In this document: positions 17,383 through 25,219 of the stretch, one piece after another
Layout of the letters: each line of letters begins with the position of its first letter
How positions within the stretch are numbered: the first letter of the stretch is position 1
Virus record (IMG/VR): IMGVR_UViG_3300027759_000141
Span: 1-45,720 of that record
Direction: 5' to 3' (one strand)
Origin: a virus
DNA length: 45,720 nt
Position numbers and translations under genes: made by a program
Notes under the pieces: generated by a model
What the model was told of the DNA's origin: nothing
Seen by the model: the letters and a program-made list of their open reading frames with translations, nothing else
Databases searched by the model: none

Positions 17383-18111
17383 ATGATTAATGAAAGTTTA
17401 CGTTCTGGAGATTTAAGACACTTTGTTAAAAAAGTGTTCGAAATTGATGGATTCAAAAGCAAAATTGGTGACGACCAAGATGTAGTTACACTAAGTTTTA
17501 CAGTGGATTATGAAGATCCTGCTAAAGATTTAGAAAACTTTATTGAGATGGGTTACGACTTTGTATTAGATGCAGATTGTAGCCCTGGCGAAACCGACGA
17601 TGGTAATTACAAAGTATTTGTTGAATTAGAACGTGGCAAACACGTTGCTAAACAAATTATAGAATTAGTTGACGGCATTTCAAAGTTAGCTGGTTTAGAA
17701 TCTATGCGATTTAGGTATTTTAAGAATTTTAGAAGCCAAGAGGCTACTGAAGAAAACCTTGCGGCTTCTATTCCTGCAGACAAAGAATCTTATAAAATTG
17801 CAACAGAAAGAAACAAGTTAGATAATTTTCAAGAGTTTTTTATCAATAGCTATGCCGACGAGATTAAACTATTAGATGAATCAATTAGTTTTAAACGAAT
17901 ATATGGTGATAAAATAAAATTTGATATCATTACTAGTGGAACTCGTCAAGAAGTATATAACGCAGTAAAAGGCCCTATCATGTTAGAAAGCAAGGACATG
18001 GGCGAAGTTATGTTTTTGACTAAGTACATTGGTAACTACAATATTACTAAAATAGGTAATACATTCATATTTGAAAACTGCGGTTGGGCCGTGGCAATGG
18101 AGAGAAAATAA
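17383..18111 (+). CDS. Conserved T4-like phage protein, unknown
   Basis: 242 residues. The first 110 residues are acidic alpha/beta (VTLSFTVDYEDPAKDLENFI, YDFVLDADCSPGETDDGNYK, VFVELERGKHVAKQIIELVD). The second half contains FQEFFINSYADEIKLLDESI and VMFLTKYIGNYNITKIG. It has no signal peptide or catalytic motif I recognise. The ribosome site AAGGA lies before the ATG. The stop codon shares one base with the endolysin start. It forms a pair with the previous gene, as in related phages; function unknown. Confidence 0.5.
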   Translation: MINESLRSGDLRHFVKKVFEIDGFKSKIGDDQDVVTLSFTVDYEDPAKDLENFIEMGYDFVLDADCSPGETDDGNYKVFVELERGKHVAKQIIELVDGISKLAGLESMRFRYFKNFRSQEATEENLAASIPADKESYKIATERNKLDNFQEFFINSYADEIKLLDESISFKRIYGDKIKFDIITSGTRQEVYNAVKGPIMLESKDMGEVMFLTKYIGNYNITKIGNTFIFENCGWAVAMERK

Positions 18112-18740
18112 TGAGCGGATTTGATTTCAATTTTACAATGGCAAAGTTTAAAGAATGTGTTGGCAATCCACCAAATGCTGAACATTGGTTTGAAGCACTA
18201 TGCGAAGTATTGCCAGACTACGATATTAACTCAGTGCCACGTGTTGCGGCTTTCTTAGCACAAACAGCACACGAAAGTGGTGGTTACAGAGCAATTAAAG
18301 AAAACTTAAATTACAAAGCAGAAAGCCTAATGCGTGTATGGCCTCGGTATTTTCCTAATATGGAAATTGCTCGCGCATACGCACAGCAACCTGAAAAGAT
18401 TGCTAATCGCGCATATGGCGGACGTATGGGCAATGGCCCAGAAGAGTCAGGCGATGGCTGGAAGTTCTGTGGACGTGGGCTTATTCAATTGACTGGCAAA
18501 GATAACTATTCACGCTATGCTGAAAGTTTAGAAATTAGTGTAGATGAAGCAAGCGAGAATCTAACAACATTTGAAGGTTGTGTACAAAGTGCCGCATGGT
18601 TCTGGGAAGCTAACAACTTAAATCAATGGGCAGACTCGGGCGATATGCTTACATTGACTAAACGTATTAACGGTGGTACATTAGGACTAGAAGATCGCGT
18701 TAAGCATTATAATCACGCTATCCAAGTTCTGCAAGGATAA
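18111..18740 (+). CDS. Endolysin, GH19 chitinase-like muramidase
   Basis: 209 residues from the ATG at 18111, which overlaps the upstream stop; upstream in-frame starts lie inside the previous gene. The family core is clear: FLAQTAHESGGYR with catalytic Glu55, then KENLNY with Glu64, YGGRMGN, CGRGLIQLTGKDNY and the closing RVKHYNHAIQVL. GH19 phage endolysins cleave the glycan strands of peptidoglycan. There is no signal peptide, so export needs the holin. It heads a lysis cassette with the two spanin genes that follow. Confidence 0.92.
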   Translation: MSGFDFNFTMAKFKECVGNPPNAEHWFEALCEVLPDYDINSVPRVAAFLAQTAHESGGYRAIKENLNYKAESLMRVWPRYFPNMEIARAYAQQPEKIANRAYGGRMGNGPEESGDGWKFCGRGLIQLTGKDNYSRYAESLEISVDEASENLTTFEGCVQSAAWFWEANNLNQWADSGDMLTLTKRINGGTLGLEDRVKHYNHAIQVLQG

Positions 18741-18745
18741 TTGTT

Positions 18746-19240
18746 ATGGATCAGATTGCTTGGATGTTTAGTCTTTTGCCGGACGTAATTCTTAAAGCAT
18801 TAATACACATTACTCTAGTAGCAGGTATTGTACTAAGTATTCTTGGAACATTTTCAAGCAAATTTCCGTTTGTTGGCGAATACGGAAGACTAGCTAAGTT
18901 AGTTGGTATTCCGTTGTTCCTAGTAGGTATATTCTTAGAAGGCGGACTTATCACAGAAATGAAGTGGCGGGCAAAAGCAGATGAGCTTCATGCTAAAGTA
19001 GCAGTTGCCGAGGCCAAGTCTAAAGAAACTAACATCGAAATACAAAAAGTGTATGTTGATCGTGTTAAAACAGTCACAGAAGTACAAGTTGTAATACAAG
19101 AACGTATTAAAGAAGTTGAAAAGAAAATAGATGTAGAATGTAAAGTTGCTCCAGAAGCAATTAGCATTCTTAACGATGCCGCTAAATTACGCAAAGGCCC
19201 TGTTAAAACTAGCCCTGTAACTGAGGAGGCTAAGAAATGA
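18746..19240 (+). CDS. Inner-membrane spanin (Rz-like) with two membrane segments
   Basis: 164 residues. Two hydrophobic segments lie at about residues 14-35 and 47-66, followed by a long charged helix predicted to be coiled coil (residues 70-130: DELHAKVAVAEAKSKETN, VDRVKTVTEVQVVIQERIKE). This matches an i-spanin, which spans the periplasm and pairs with an outer-membrane lipoprotein to fuse membranes at the end of lysis. The second membrane segment is unusual for classic Rz and could add a holin-like function. The next gene, a lipoprotein, overlaps by four bases, as expected for an Rz/Rz1 pair. Confidence 0.7.
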   Translation: MDQIAWMFSLLPDVILKALIHITLVAGIVLSILGTFSSKFPFVGEYGRLAKLVGIPLFLVGIFLEGGLITEMKWRAKADELHAKVAVAEAKSKETNIEIQKVYVDRVKTVTEVQVVIQERIKEVEKKIDVECKVAPEAISILNDAAKLRKGPVKTSPVTEEAKK

Positions 19241-19500
19241 AACATTTAGTAGCGTTATTAGCAGTTTTATCTTTAATAGGATGTAGTGCTGTTCCAGTAG
19301 TTAGACATTTTCCAGACGTACCGTCTGAATTACAAGTTGCTTGTCCGGACTTAAAGGAAATCCAAGAAACTAATAAACTCAGCGAAGTTATTACTGTGGT
19401 TACAGTTAACTATAGTCAATATCACGAGTGTCGTATTAAAGTTGAAACTTGGATCGAGTGGTACAAAAGCCAAAAAGAGATATTTGACAGCGTGAAATAA
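19237..19500 (+). CDS. Outer-membrane spanin lipoprotein (Rz1-like)
   Basis: 87 residues. A lipoprotein signal is evident: MKHLVALLAVLSLIGC with the lipobox Leu-Ile-Gly-Cys16. The mature protein has a short helical body with Cys residues at about 35 and 68 (ACPDLKEIQETN, HECRIKVETW). It overlaps the i-spanin gene by four bases. The pair would bridge inner and outer membranes and complete lysis of a Gram-negative host, so the host is very probably diderm. Confidence 0.75.
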   Translation: MKHLVALLAVLSLIGCSAVPVVRHFPDVPSELQVACPDLKEIQETNKLSEVITVVTVNYSQYHECRIKVETWIEWYKSQKEIFDSVK

Positions 19501-19503
19501 ATA
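19496..19503 (+). promoter_or_regulatory. Candidate late promoter box AATAAATA
   Basis: AATAAATA matches the T4 late box at 7 of 8 positions. It spans the end of the o-spanin gene and lies 27 nt before the ATG at 19531. Confidence 0.55.
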
Positions 19504-19530
19504 CTACTATATTGCTAGAAGGAGCGAACA

Positions 19531-20094
19531 ATGGCATTAATAGATTCAGTATTAAATTTAGTAACTAAACAACCAAAAGATTTGGATGCGCCTAAGCCTC
19601 CAGTGGGATCACGTTCAGAGCGTGAAGCCAAACTAAAAGACAAAGCAGGTATGGTTATTAGCGTATTTGCCCTGTTACTAGCAGTCAACGCATGGTACGG
19701 CGGCAAATTAGGTAGCACAGTATTAAACAATACACTAGGTGCTAACAATACATGGGCACAGTATCAAGCCAAAGCAGGTCGTGGCGTTAGCTACGAGATT
19801 GCCGCAAAGACAACCGCCGATCCAAAAGTTAAAGCAGAGTTCTTGGCTGAAAAAGAACGTATGGATGCTGACAAGAAAGAAATTGCTGTTGCGGCAAAAA
19901 CAATGGAACACGAGCGCGAGCTAGCTAAAAAATCTAGCCCATGGATCGGTTATGCTAGTACAGCATATCAGTTAGCTATCGTTGTTCTATCAGCAAGTAT
20001 TCTAGCAGTTAGCATGGCCATGTTCTGGGGTAGTTTTGCTGTAGCAGGATTTGGTATACTATTAAGTTTAAACGGATTATTCCTTTGGATTTAA
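19531..20094 (+). CDS. DUF4337-like membrane protein
   Basis: 187 residues. The order of elements fits DUF4337: a first membrane helix (MVISVFALLLAVNAWYGG), then NNTLGANNTWAQYQAKAGRG, a charged helical middle region (residues about 85-140, KAEFLAEKERMDADKKEI), and two closely spaced C-terminal membrane helices from about residue 143. DUF4337 proteins are bacterial membrane proteins of unknown function. A ribosome site GAAGGAG precedes the ATG. Its place between spanins and a holin candidate suggests a role at the inner membrane during lysis or in modulating membrane potential, which is inference. Confidence 0.7.
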   Translation: MALIDSVLNLVTKQPKDLDAPKPPVGSRSEREAKLKDKAGMVISVFALLLAVNAWYGGKLGSTVLNNTLGANNTWAQYQAKAGRGVSYEIAAKTTADPKVKAEFLAEKERMDADKKEIAVAAKTMEHERELAKKSSPWIGYASTAYQLAIVVLSASILAVSMAMFWGSFAVAGFGILLSLNGLFLWI

Positions 20095-20120
20095 ACAAAT
20101 AAGACATTCAGGAGCGAACC

Positions 20121-20675
20121 ATGTCAGAAGAAGTTAAAGCGTTAAGCGCAAGCGAACAAAAGAAAGAAGATTGGATGAACAGTAAGTGGCGTCCAATGAT
20201 GGGTTGGATGTACATGGTTGTATGTACCTGCGACTTTGTTTTATTCCCAGTACTATGGGCATCATTACATGCAGTATTACATACAGCAAATATGGTACAA
20301 TGGAATCCATTAACCCTACAAGGTGCAGGATTATTCCATATCGCAATGGGTGCAGTTCTTGGTATTGCGGCATTTGGTCGCACACAAGAAAAATTAAGCG
20401 GAGCAAATAATGGCGGAGCACAATTACCATCAAGCAACTTTACAGCACCTAGCGCACCTTCAGCAGGATTTGGTGCCGCACCTGGGGGCTTCGGTGCTAC
20501 AGCACCAGCCTTTGGGGCACAACCCTTGGCAAGCGGAAGCGGCTTTGGAAGCACACCTTCAACGTCAGCACCAAGTACAAGTTTTGCACCAGCCCCGAGT
20601 TGGGGGACAACACCGGTAGCAACAACAGCAAGTGGTAAAAAAATTGTGCCGGACGAGTCACAGCCGGTTTTATAA
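20121..20675 (+). CDS. Holin candidate with Gly/Phe-rich tail
   Basis: 184 residues. Residues 20-100 contain KWRPMMGWMYMVVCTCDFVL, a second hydrophobic segment (PVLWASLHAVLHTA) and a third (AGLFHIAMGAVLGIAAFG) ending in RTQEK. This follows the GTA/3TM phage holin pattern, where a W-R-P motif opens the first helix. Residues 105-170 are low complexity, with repeated FGA, FGS, GGFG and APA units, and are probably disordered in the cytoplasm. CAGGAG precedes the ATG. Holins time lysis by opening the inner membrane for the endolysin; the adjacent endolysin and spanins support this. Confidence 0.65.
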   Translation: MSEEVKALSASEQKKEDWMNSKWRPMMGWMYMVVCTCDFVLFPVLWASLHAVLHTANMVQWNPLTLQGAGLFHIAMGAVLGIAAFGRTQEKLSGANNGGAQLPSSNFTAPSAPSAGFGAAPGGFGATAPAFGAQPLASGSGFGSTPSTSAPSTSFAPAPSWGTTPVATTASGKKIVPDESQPVL

Positions 20676-20685
20676 GGAAAACAAA

Positions 20686-20898
20686 ATGAAATTATTATTA
20701 TCATTAATCGCAAGTTTAGCACTAGTTGGTACAGCATACGCCGGTGGTGAAACTAAAGAAGTTTGTAAAGATAAATTGGACAAAGCCGGAAAGGTTGTAA
20801 ACGATAAAGCCGGTAAGCCAGTTCAAGTTTGCAAAAAAATCAAAGTTCACAAGAAAGTAGAAGGCGAAAAGGTTCCTGAACCAGCTAAGAAGAAATAA
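20686..20898 (+). CDS. Small exported Lys-rich protein
   Basis: 70 residues from the ATG at 20686, chosen because TAAGGAA precedes it and the peptide then begins with a textbook signal sequence (MKLLLSLIASLALVGTAYA, cleavage after AYA). The mature part is about 51 residues, with two Cys (EVCKDKLD and VQVCKKIK) that could form a disulphide in the periplasm, and a basic tail ending KKK. No family recognised. It is the last gene before the terminator/promoter element at 20910. Its role may be in the periplasm at lysis or superinfection control; this is speculative. Confidence 0.65.
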   Translation: MKLLLSLIASLALVGTAYAGGETKEVCKDKLDKAGKVVNDKAGKPVQVCKKIKVHKKVEGEKVPEPAKKK

Positions 20899-20909
20899 AT
20901 TTTTTGAGC

Positions 20910-20938
20910 TTGACAGGTCCAATTAAATAGTGTAGTAT
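20910..20938 (+). promoter_or_regulatory. Sigma70-type promoter nested in terminator, for proteostasis operon
   Basis: TTGACA (20910-20915) is a perfect -35, and TAGTAT (20933-20938) follows after 17 nt. The -10 lies exactly in the loop of the terminator hairpin at 20913-20962. The predicted start, near 20945, serves the DnaJ gene at 20969. Confidence 0.75.
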
Positions 20939-20962
20939 ACATTATTAATAGGACCTGTTTTT
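20913..20962 (+). terminator. Long intrinsic terminator hairpin
   Basis: The arms ACAGGTCC (20913-20920) and GGACCTGT (20951-20958) are perfect complements. Pairing continues inward as ATTA with TAAT and ATAGTG with CATTAT (one G-U pair and one bulged A), leaving a 7 nt loop TAGTATA (20933-20939). A run of T at 20958-20962 follows. Confidence 0.75.
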
Positions 20963-20968
20963 ACGACC

Positions 20969-21814
20969 ATGCAAGATTACTATCAAACACTAGGAGTTGG
21001 GCCAAATGCCAACTCAGAAGAAATTAAAAAAGCCTATCGACGATTGGCTAATCAGCACCATCCCGATAAAGGCGGAGATCAAGCTAAGTTTAAAGATATC
21101 AGTGTTGCATACGATACTTTAAGCAATGATCAAAAAAAACAAGAATACGATATGATGCGCCAGGGCGGTGGGCCGCAAGTAAGATTTACATCTGGAGATC
21201 CGTTTGGAGATATTTTTGGAGGTGGCAATCCGTTTGGAGGTGGGCATCCGTTTCATGATATTTTTGGAAGACGTATGCAACGAAATCGAGACTTGAACAT
21301 CCAGTGTTCAATTAGCTTACTTGATAGCTATATTGGTAAACAATTAGAAGCAAATTATAGATTACCAAGCGGGGGGAATCAAACAGTAGTAATTAATGTG
21401 CCGCCCGGAATACAACACGGTGAAACTATAAGATACGGTGGATTAGGTGATGACAGTATTCCTAATGCACCTCGAGGACATTTAAATGTAACCATTATAG
21501 TTGAACCACATCCTAATTTCCGTAGAGAAGGAGATGATCTTGTTACATCAGTATCTATCTCACCGATCGAAGCTATGATAGGATGTAAGCGAACTGTACA
21601 TTCAATAACAGGTAAAGAACTGCCTATAGACATTAGACCAGGTGTTATGCATGATACAGAATTTGCTAGTACCGGACAGGGATTTTCTAATCCACATAGC
21701 GGACAAAAAGGAAGGTTTGTTACTCAAATTAAAATTGCAACTCCGGTTATAACAGACCCAACATTAATAGAAAAATTGAAACAACTTAATGATGAAATTA
21801 ATTTACGAGCATGA
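20969..21814 (+). CDS. DnaJ-like (type II) co-chaperone
   Basis: 281 residues. J domain at residues 1-65, with the His-Pro-Asp triad at 31-33 (QHHPDKGG). A Gly/Phe-rich linker follows (FGDIFGGGNPFGGGHPFHDI, residues about 78-98). There is no CxxCxGxG zinc region, so it is the CbpA/DnaJB type. C-terminal substrate domains contain NVPPGIQHGETIRYGGLGDD and GVMHDTEFASTGQGF. It would stimulate host DnaK ATPase on chosen substrates. It is first in an operon with peptide deformylase and ClpA, whose genes overlap in series, suggesting coordinated use of host folding and proteolysis. Confidence 0.9.
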   Translation: MQDYYQTLGVGPNANSEEIKKAYRRLANQHHPDKGGDQAKFKDISVAYDTLSNDQKKQEYDMMRQGGGPQVRFTSGDPFGDIFGGGNPFGGGHPFHDIFGRRMQRNRDLNIQCSISLLDSYIGKQLEANYRLPSGGNQTVVINVPPGIQHGETIRYGGLGDDSIPNAPRGHLNVTIIVEPHPNFRREGDDLVTSVSISPIEAMIGCKRTVHSITGKELPIDIRPGVMHDTEFASTGQGFSNPHSGQKGRFVTQIKIATPVITDPTLIEKLKQLNDEINLRA

Positions 21815-22277
21815 TCCGGTACTTAAAGAAAAAGCTGAGTCTTGGGATTTCAAAAATCATGTTAATGCCGCAGTAATAGAAAGTGAGATGCTAGAAACAA
21901 TGAGATCATCTAACGGCATTGGGCTTGCGGCTAATCAAGTCGGTTTACTACGCAGAGTATTTGTTATGAAATTGCAAGACGGCCGTGAGATAGGATGTTT
22001 TAATCCGTGGATTATGTTCGGGAATAATGATAAAATAACAGGCGAAGAGGGCTGTTTGAGTTTTCCAAATCTTTGGCTTAAAGTTAAAAGAGATAATAAA
22101 ATTACTGCCAGCTATCTTGACAATACAGGTAAACAGTGTATAATAGAACTTGAAGGCATTGATGCAAGATGCTTCCAACATGAACTAGATCATTTGGATG
22201 GCGTGACATTTACAGAATATGTAAGTGATTTAAAATTACAACTAGCACGGAAAAAACAAAGGAAATTAAATGGTTGA
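21789..22277 (+). CDS. def: Peptide deformylase
   Basis: 162 residues. All three metal-site motifs are present: GIGLAANQVG (residues 43-52), EGCLS (87-91) with the Cys metal ligand, and QHELDHLDG (130-138) with HEXXH. The enzyme removes the formyl group from new polypeptides. It begins 26 nt inside the DnaJ gene, and two adjacent ATG codons (21789, 21792) are possible starts. It overlaps ClpA by 8 nt. Phage deformylases are known in aquatic phages; here the link to ClpA suggests N-terminal processing coupled to protein turnover, an inference. Confidence 0.93.
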   Translation: MMKLIYEHDPVLKEKAESWDFKNHVNAAVIESEMLETMRSSNGIGLAANQVGLLRRVFVMKLQDGREIGCFNPWIMFGNNDKITGEEGCLSFPNLWLKVKRDNKITASYLDNTGKQCIIELEGIDARCFQHELDHLDGVTFTEYVSDLKLQLARKKQRKLNG

Positions 22278-24540
22278 ACCAAGTGATAACTTACAAGCAG
22301 TATTTGAAAAAGCAATTGAAACTGCAAAAAAACTTCATCACGAATATCTTACAATAGAACATTTATTGTTTGCTATGCTATTAGAAGATACATTTACAAA
22401 TACTGTGCAAGGCTACGGATCTGATGTTATTGGTCTTAGAAAAAGCCTTGTAGATTATTTAGAAAATAAATGTGCCGAAATTACAATCACAGATGTTGTT
22501 GTAAAACCTAAAAAGACACAATCAGTAGAACGTGTACTTAATCGGGCATTTACACAAGTATTATTCAATGGGCGACAACGCATCGAACCTACAGATGTGT
22601 TTATTGCTATGATGGGTGAAAAGCGTTCGTGGGCACATTTTTATATTGCCCAAGCAAACATCGACAAAGATAAATTTGCTGACTACATTAACAATTCTGT
22701 TGAGCAAGAAGAAGATGTTGAGCAAGACCAAGGCAGTAACAAAGCGTTGGCACAATTTACTACTAATTTAAATGATTCAGTTAAGAAAAATAAAATCGAT
22801 CCAGTTATCGGTCGCATTGACGAATTAGAAAACATTGCACTTGCAATGGGACGTAGAAGTAAAAACAACGTAATTCTAGTTGGAGATCCAGGTGTAGGTA
22901 AGACTGCTATAGCAGAAGGACTTGCTTATAATATTGTTAAGGGTGCTGTACCAGACTTTCTAAAAGACTATACAGTTTTTAACTTGGACATTAGTGCCAT
23001 GCTTGCTGGTAGTAAGTATCGTGGAGACTTTGAAGAACGATTTAAAGCTGTCCTCAAGGGACTGGCTAAAAAAGGTAAGACTGTGCTGTTCATCGATGAG
23101 GCACACATGATCTCTGGCGCAGGATCTGCTAGCAACTCTGCTAACGATCTCGCTAACATGATGAAACCGGCTCTAAGCAAAGGCAACATTAAAGTTGTGG
23201 CCAGTACTACCTGGGAAGAATATCGCAAGCACTTTGAAAAGGATCGCGCATTGATGCGTCGATTCCAACGCATTACTGTTGACGAACCAACACAAGAAGT
23301 AACACTACAGATCCTTAAAGGTATTAAAAAATACTACGAAGAATTCCATAAAGTTAAAATTAAAGACGATGCACTGCAAGCGGCTATTAAATTGTCGGTG
23401 AAGTATCAAGCAGATAAGAAATTACCAGATAAGGCAATTGATTTAATTGATTTAGCTTGCTCACGGTTTAATCTAAAATTATCAGATGACCGCATTGTTA
23501 CTGAAGCAGAAATCACACACGAACTTAGTCGGGTAGTACAAATGCCTGAGGAAGTTGTTGCTGAAACAGAAAGTGATAATCTTGCTACATTGCAGTCCAA
23601 ACTACAAGAGGAAGTGTACGGACAAGACTTTGCTCTTACAGAAGTTGTTGATAAGATTATGATAGCGCAAGCTGGCCTTAAATCAGAAAACAAACCTGTT
23701 GGTAGTTTTGTATTCATGGGGCCTACAGGTACAGGTAAAACTGAAACAGCTAAGGCACTAGCTAAACATTTGGGTACTAAGTTACTGCGTTTTGATATGA
23801 GTGAATATCAAGAAAAGCATAGCATTAGCAAGTTAATTGGTAGCCCGCCAGGTTATGTTGGCTTCGAAGAAGATGCTGGCCAATTGATTACACAAATTCA
23901 AGAAGCACCTAATGCTGTATTATTACTAGACGAAATTGAAAAGTCGCATCCTGATGTCATAACAGTGTTGCTACAGATAATGGATAACGGTTTTATTACT
24001 GGTAGTAATGGTAAACGTGCAGACTGTCGTAATTTAATTCTTATCTTAACTACTAATGCCGGAGCACAATCAGCAGAAAAGAATAATATTGGGTTTGGTA
24101 ATCAAGAAAAAGACTATAGTGATATTGATTTAAAGAAATTTTTAACACCCGAGTTCCGTAATCGTTTAGACGGTATCATTACATTCAAGAAACTTGCTAA
24201 AGAAACAATGGTTAAAATTGTTAACAAGTTTCTTGATCAATTACGAGATCAAATCAAAGACAAAGCTATCCGTATTAAAATTGACAAAGAAGCTACTAAC
24301 TGGCTTGTTGATAACGGGTTTGATAGTAAAATGGGTGCTCGTCCATTACAACGAATCATCGATAAAGAAATTAAACAAGACCTTGCTAAGATGATGTTAT
24401 TTGGTGATTTAAAAGGTGGTGGTTGGCTTACTATTACAGTTTCTAACAGCAAGATACACCTCGTAGCTAAATCAAAGTTACAAAAAGTTCCGTTGTTAAC
24501 TTCGGAACTACTACTAGACAATGTTAATCAAAACAACTAA
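22270..24540 (+). CDS. clpA: ClpA-like AAA+ unfoldase with ClpP-docking loop
   Basis: 756 residues, nearly the same as E. coli ClpA (758). The Clp N domain (residues 1-140) is followed by D1 with Walker A GDPGVGKT (205-212), Walker B LFIDEA (273-278) and pore segment KYRGDFEER. D2 has Walker A GPTGTGKT (484-491), LLLDEIEK (551-558), pore loop GYVGF (528-532) and arginine-finger segment PEFRNRLD. There is no ClpB-type middle domain. The tripeptide IGF at 607-609 occupies the ClpP-docking position of ClpA (IGL). The protein should therefore unfold substrates and feed them to a ClpP, presumably the host's because none is encoded here. Confidence 0.93.
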   Translation: MVEPSDNLQAVFEKAIETAKKLHHEYLTIEHLLFAMLLEDTFTNTVQGYGSDVIGLRKSLVDYLENKCAEITITDVVVKPKKTQSVERVLNRAFTQVLFNGRQRIEPTDVFIAMMGEKRSWAHFYIAQANIDKDKFADYINNSVEQEEDVEQDQGSNKALAQFTTNLNDSVKKNKIDPVIGRIDELENIALAMGRRSKNNVILVGDPGVGKTAIAEGLAYNIVKGAVPDFLKDYTVFNLDISAMLAGSKYRGDFEERFKAVLKGLAKKGKTVLFIDEAHMISGAGSASNSANDLANMMKPALSKGNIKVVASTTWEEYRKHFEKDRALMRRFQRITVDEPTQEVTLQILKGIKKYYEEFHKVKIKDDALQAAIKLSVKYQADKKLPDKAIDLIDLACSRFNLKLSDDRIVTEAEITHELSRVVQMPEEVVAETESDNLATLQSKLQEEVYGQDFALTEVVDKIMIAQAGLKSENKPVGSFVFMGPTGTGKTETAKALAKHLGTKLLRFDMSEYQEKHSISKLIGSPPGYVGFEEDAGQLITQIQEAPNAVLLLDEIEKSHPDVITVLLQIMDNGFITGSNGKRADCRNLILILTTNAGAQSAEKNNIGFGNQEKDYSDIDLKKFLTPEFRNRLDGIITFKKLAKETMVKIVNKFLDQLRDQIKDKAIRIKIDKEATNWLVDNGFDSKMGARPLQRIIDKEIKQDLAKMMLFGDLKGGGWLTITVSNSKIHLVAKSKLQKVPLLTSELLLDNVNQNN

Positions 24541-25147
24541 AAGTCTTTTTAGAGGAGCATATCAGTACAAGGCAGTGCTGGTATGCTCGGGTGCCCACTG
24601 GTTTAGAAGTGGGGACATGGATTCTACAATTGAAAACTTAAAGAAAGTTGATTTATCTATAAATGACTCTCGAAGTTCGTGGGGGCCTCTTATTAAAAAC
24701 AAAGAAGAGTTGGACTATGCTATTAAACTAGCAAAACAGATAAAAAAAATAATAAGTGATATAAGAGTAGAAAGTCCATATATTTCAATTTATAGTAATA
24801 GCAAATCTGACATTGATTCGCTAATTAAATTAGATATTAATAGGGTAAAATATATCAGTGTTCCCCCAACTAATAAGGTATTAGTTGAAAATACTATACT
24901 AATGCCTAAAATTAACTTTGATTACAGAGTAACATTAGGTAAAACTACCTATAAACATGATGCATTTATCAGTTGGGCCGATGGAAATAGTAAATTAAAG
25001 CTCACTAAAAGTTGCAAACGAGACCTTAATAAAGATCGCAGTTGGGGCGGTACGTACTTCTATATTACCGGCAATAACATGTTACTCATGGCAAAAATGC
25101 ACTTAGGCGGCTCTATTAACAAGGTAGAACGCATAATCAAAGCGTAA
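24521..25147 (+). CDS. Conserved phage protein, unknown, in ClpA operon
   Basis: 208 residues, starting 20 nt inside the ClpA gene, so translation is probably coupled. The N-terminal half has an HWFRSGDMDSTIENLKKVDL segment and several Ser-rich strands. The C-terminal part, with FISWADGNSKLKLTKSCKRD and TYFYITGNNMLLMAKMHLGG, looks like the conserved portion and ends KVERIIKA. No catalytic motif or signal peptide is recognised. It might be an adaptor or substrate-related factor for the unfoldase, but only its position suggests this. It is the last gene before the late promoter at 25166. Confidence 0.5.
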   Translation: MLIKTTKSLFRGAYQYKAVLVCSGAHWFRSGDMDSTIENLKKVDLSINDSRSSWGPLIKNKEELDYAIKLAKQIKKIISDIRVESPYISIYSNSKSDIDSLIKLDINRVKYISVPPTNKVLVENTILMPKINFDYRVTLGKTTYKHDAFISWADGNSKLKLTKSCKRDLNKDRSWGGTYFYITGNNMLLMAKMHLGGSINKVERIIKA

Positions 25148-25165
25148 TCTTAAAATACCGTTTGC

Positions 25166-25173
25166 GATAAATA
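25166..25173 (+). promoter_or_regulatory. T4-type late promoter GATAAATA for internal-protein block
   Basis: GATAAATA matches the T4 late box at 7 of 8 positions. It lies within the 12-mer CGATAAATACAC that also occurs at 10296-10307 upstream of a tail gene. Transcription would begin near 25180, directly at a small hairpin. Confidence 0.7.
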
Positions 25174-25180
25174 CACTATC

Positions 25181-25196
25181 CGCACAGCTTAGTGCG
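25181..25196 (+). promoter_or_regulatory. 5'-terminal mRNA hairpin after late promoter
   Basis: CGCAC (25181-25185) pairs with GTGCG (25192-25196) around the loop AGCTTA. Its first base falls at the expected late transcription start, so the mRNA would begin with a hairpin. Such 5' stem-loops can protect against RNA decay. Confidence 0.55.
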
Positions 25197-25219
25197 ATTA
25201 TACAGAACGGGATTAAAAA

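Noticed and set aside
20108-20737. Long minus-strand frame (209 codons) opposite the holin candidate
   Set aside because: It mirrors the Ala/Pro/Gly-rich low-complexity tail of the holin gene, has no ribosome site, and lies antisense to a tight + strand operon.
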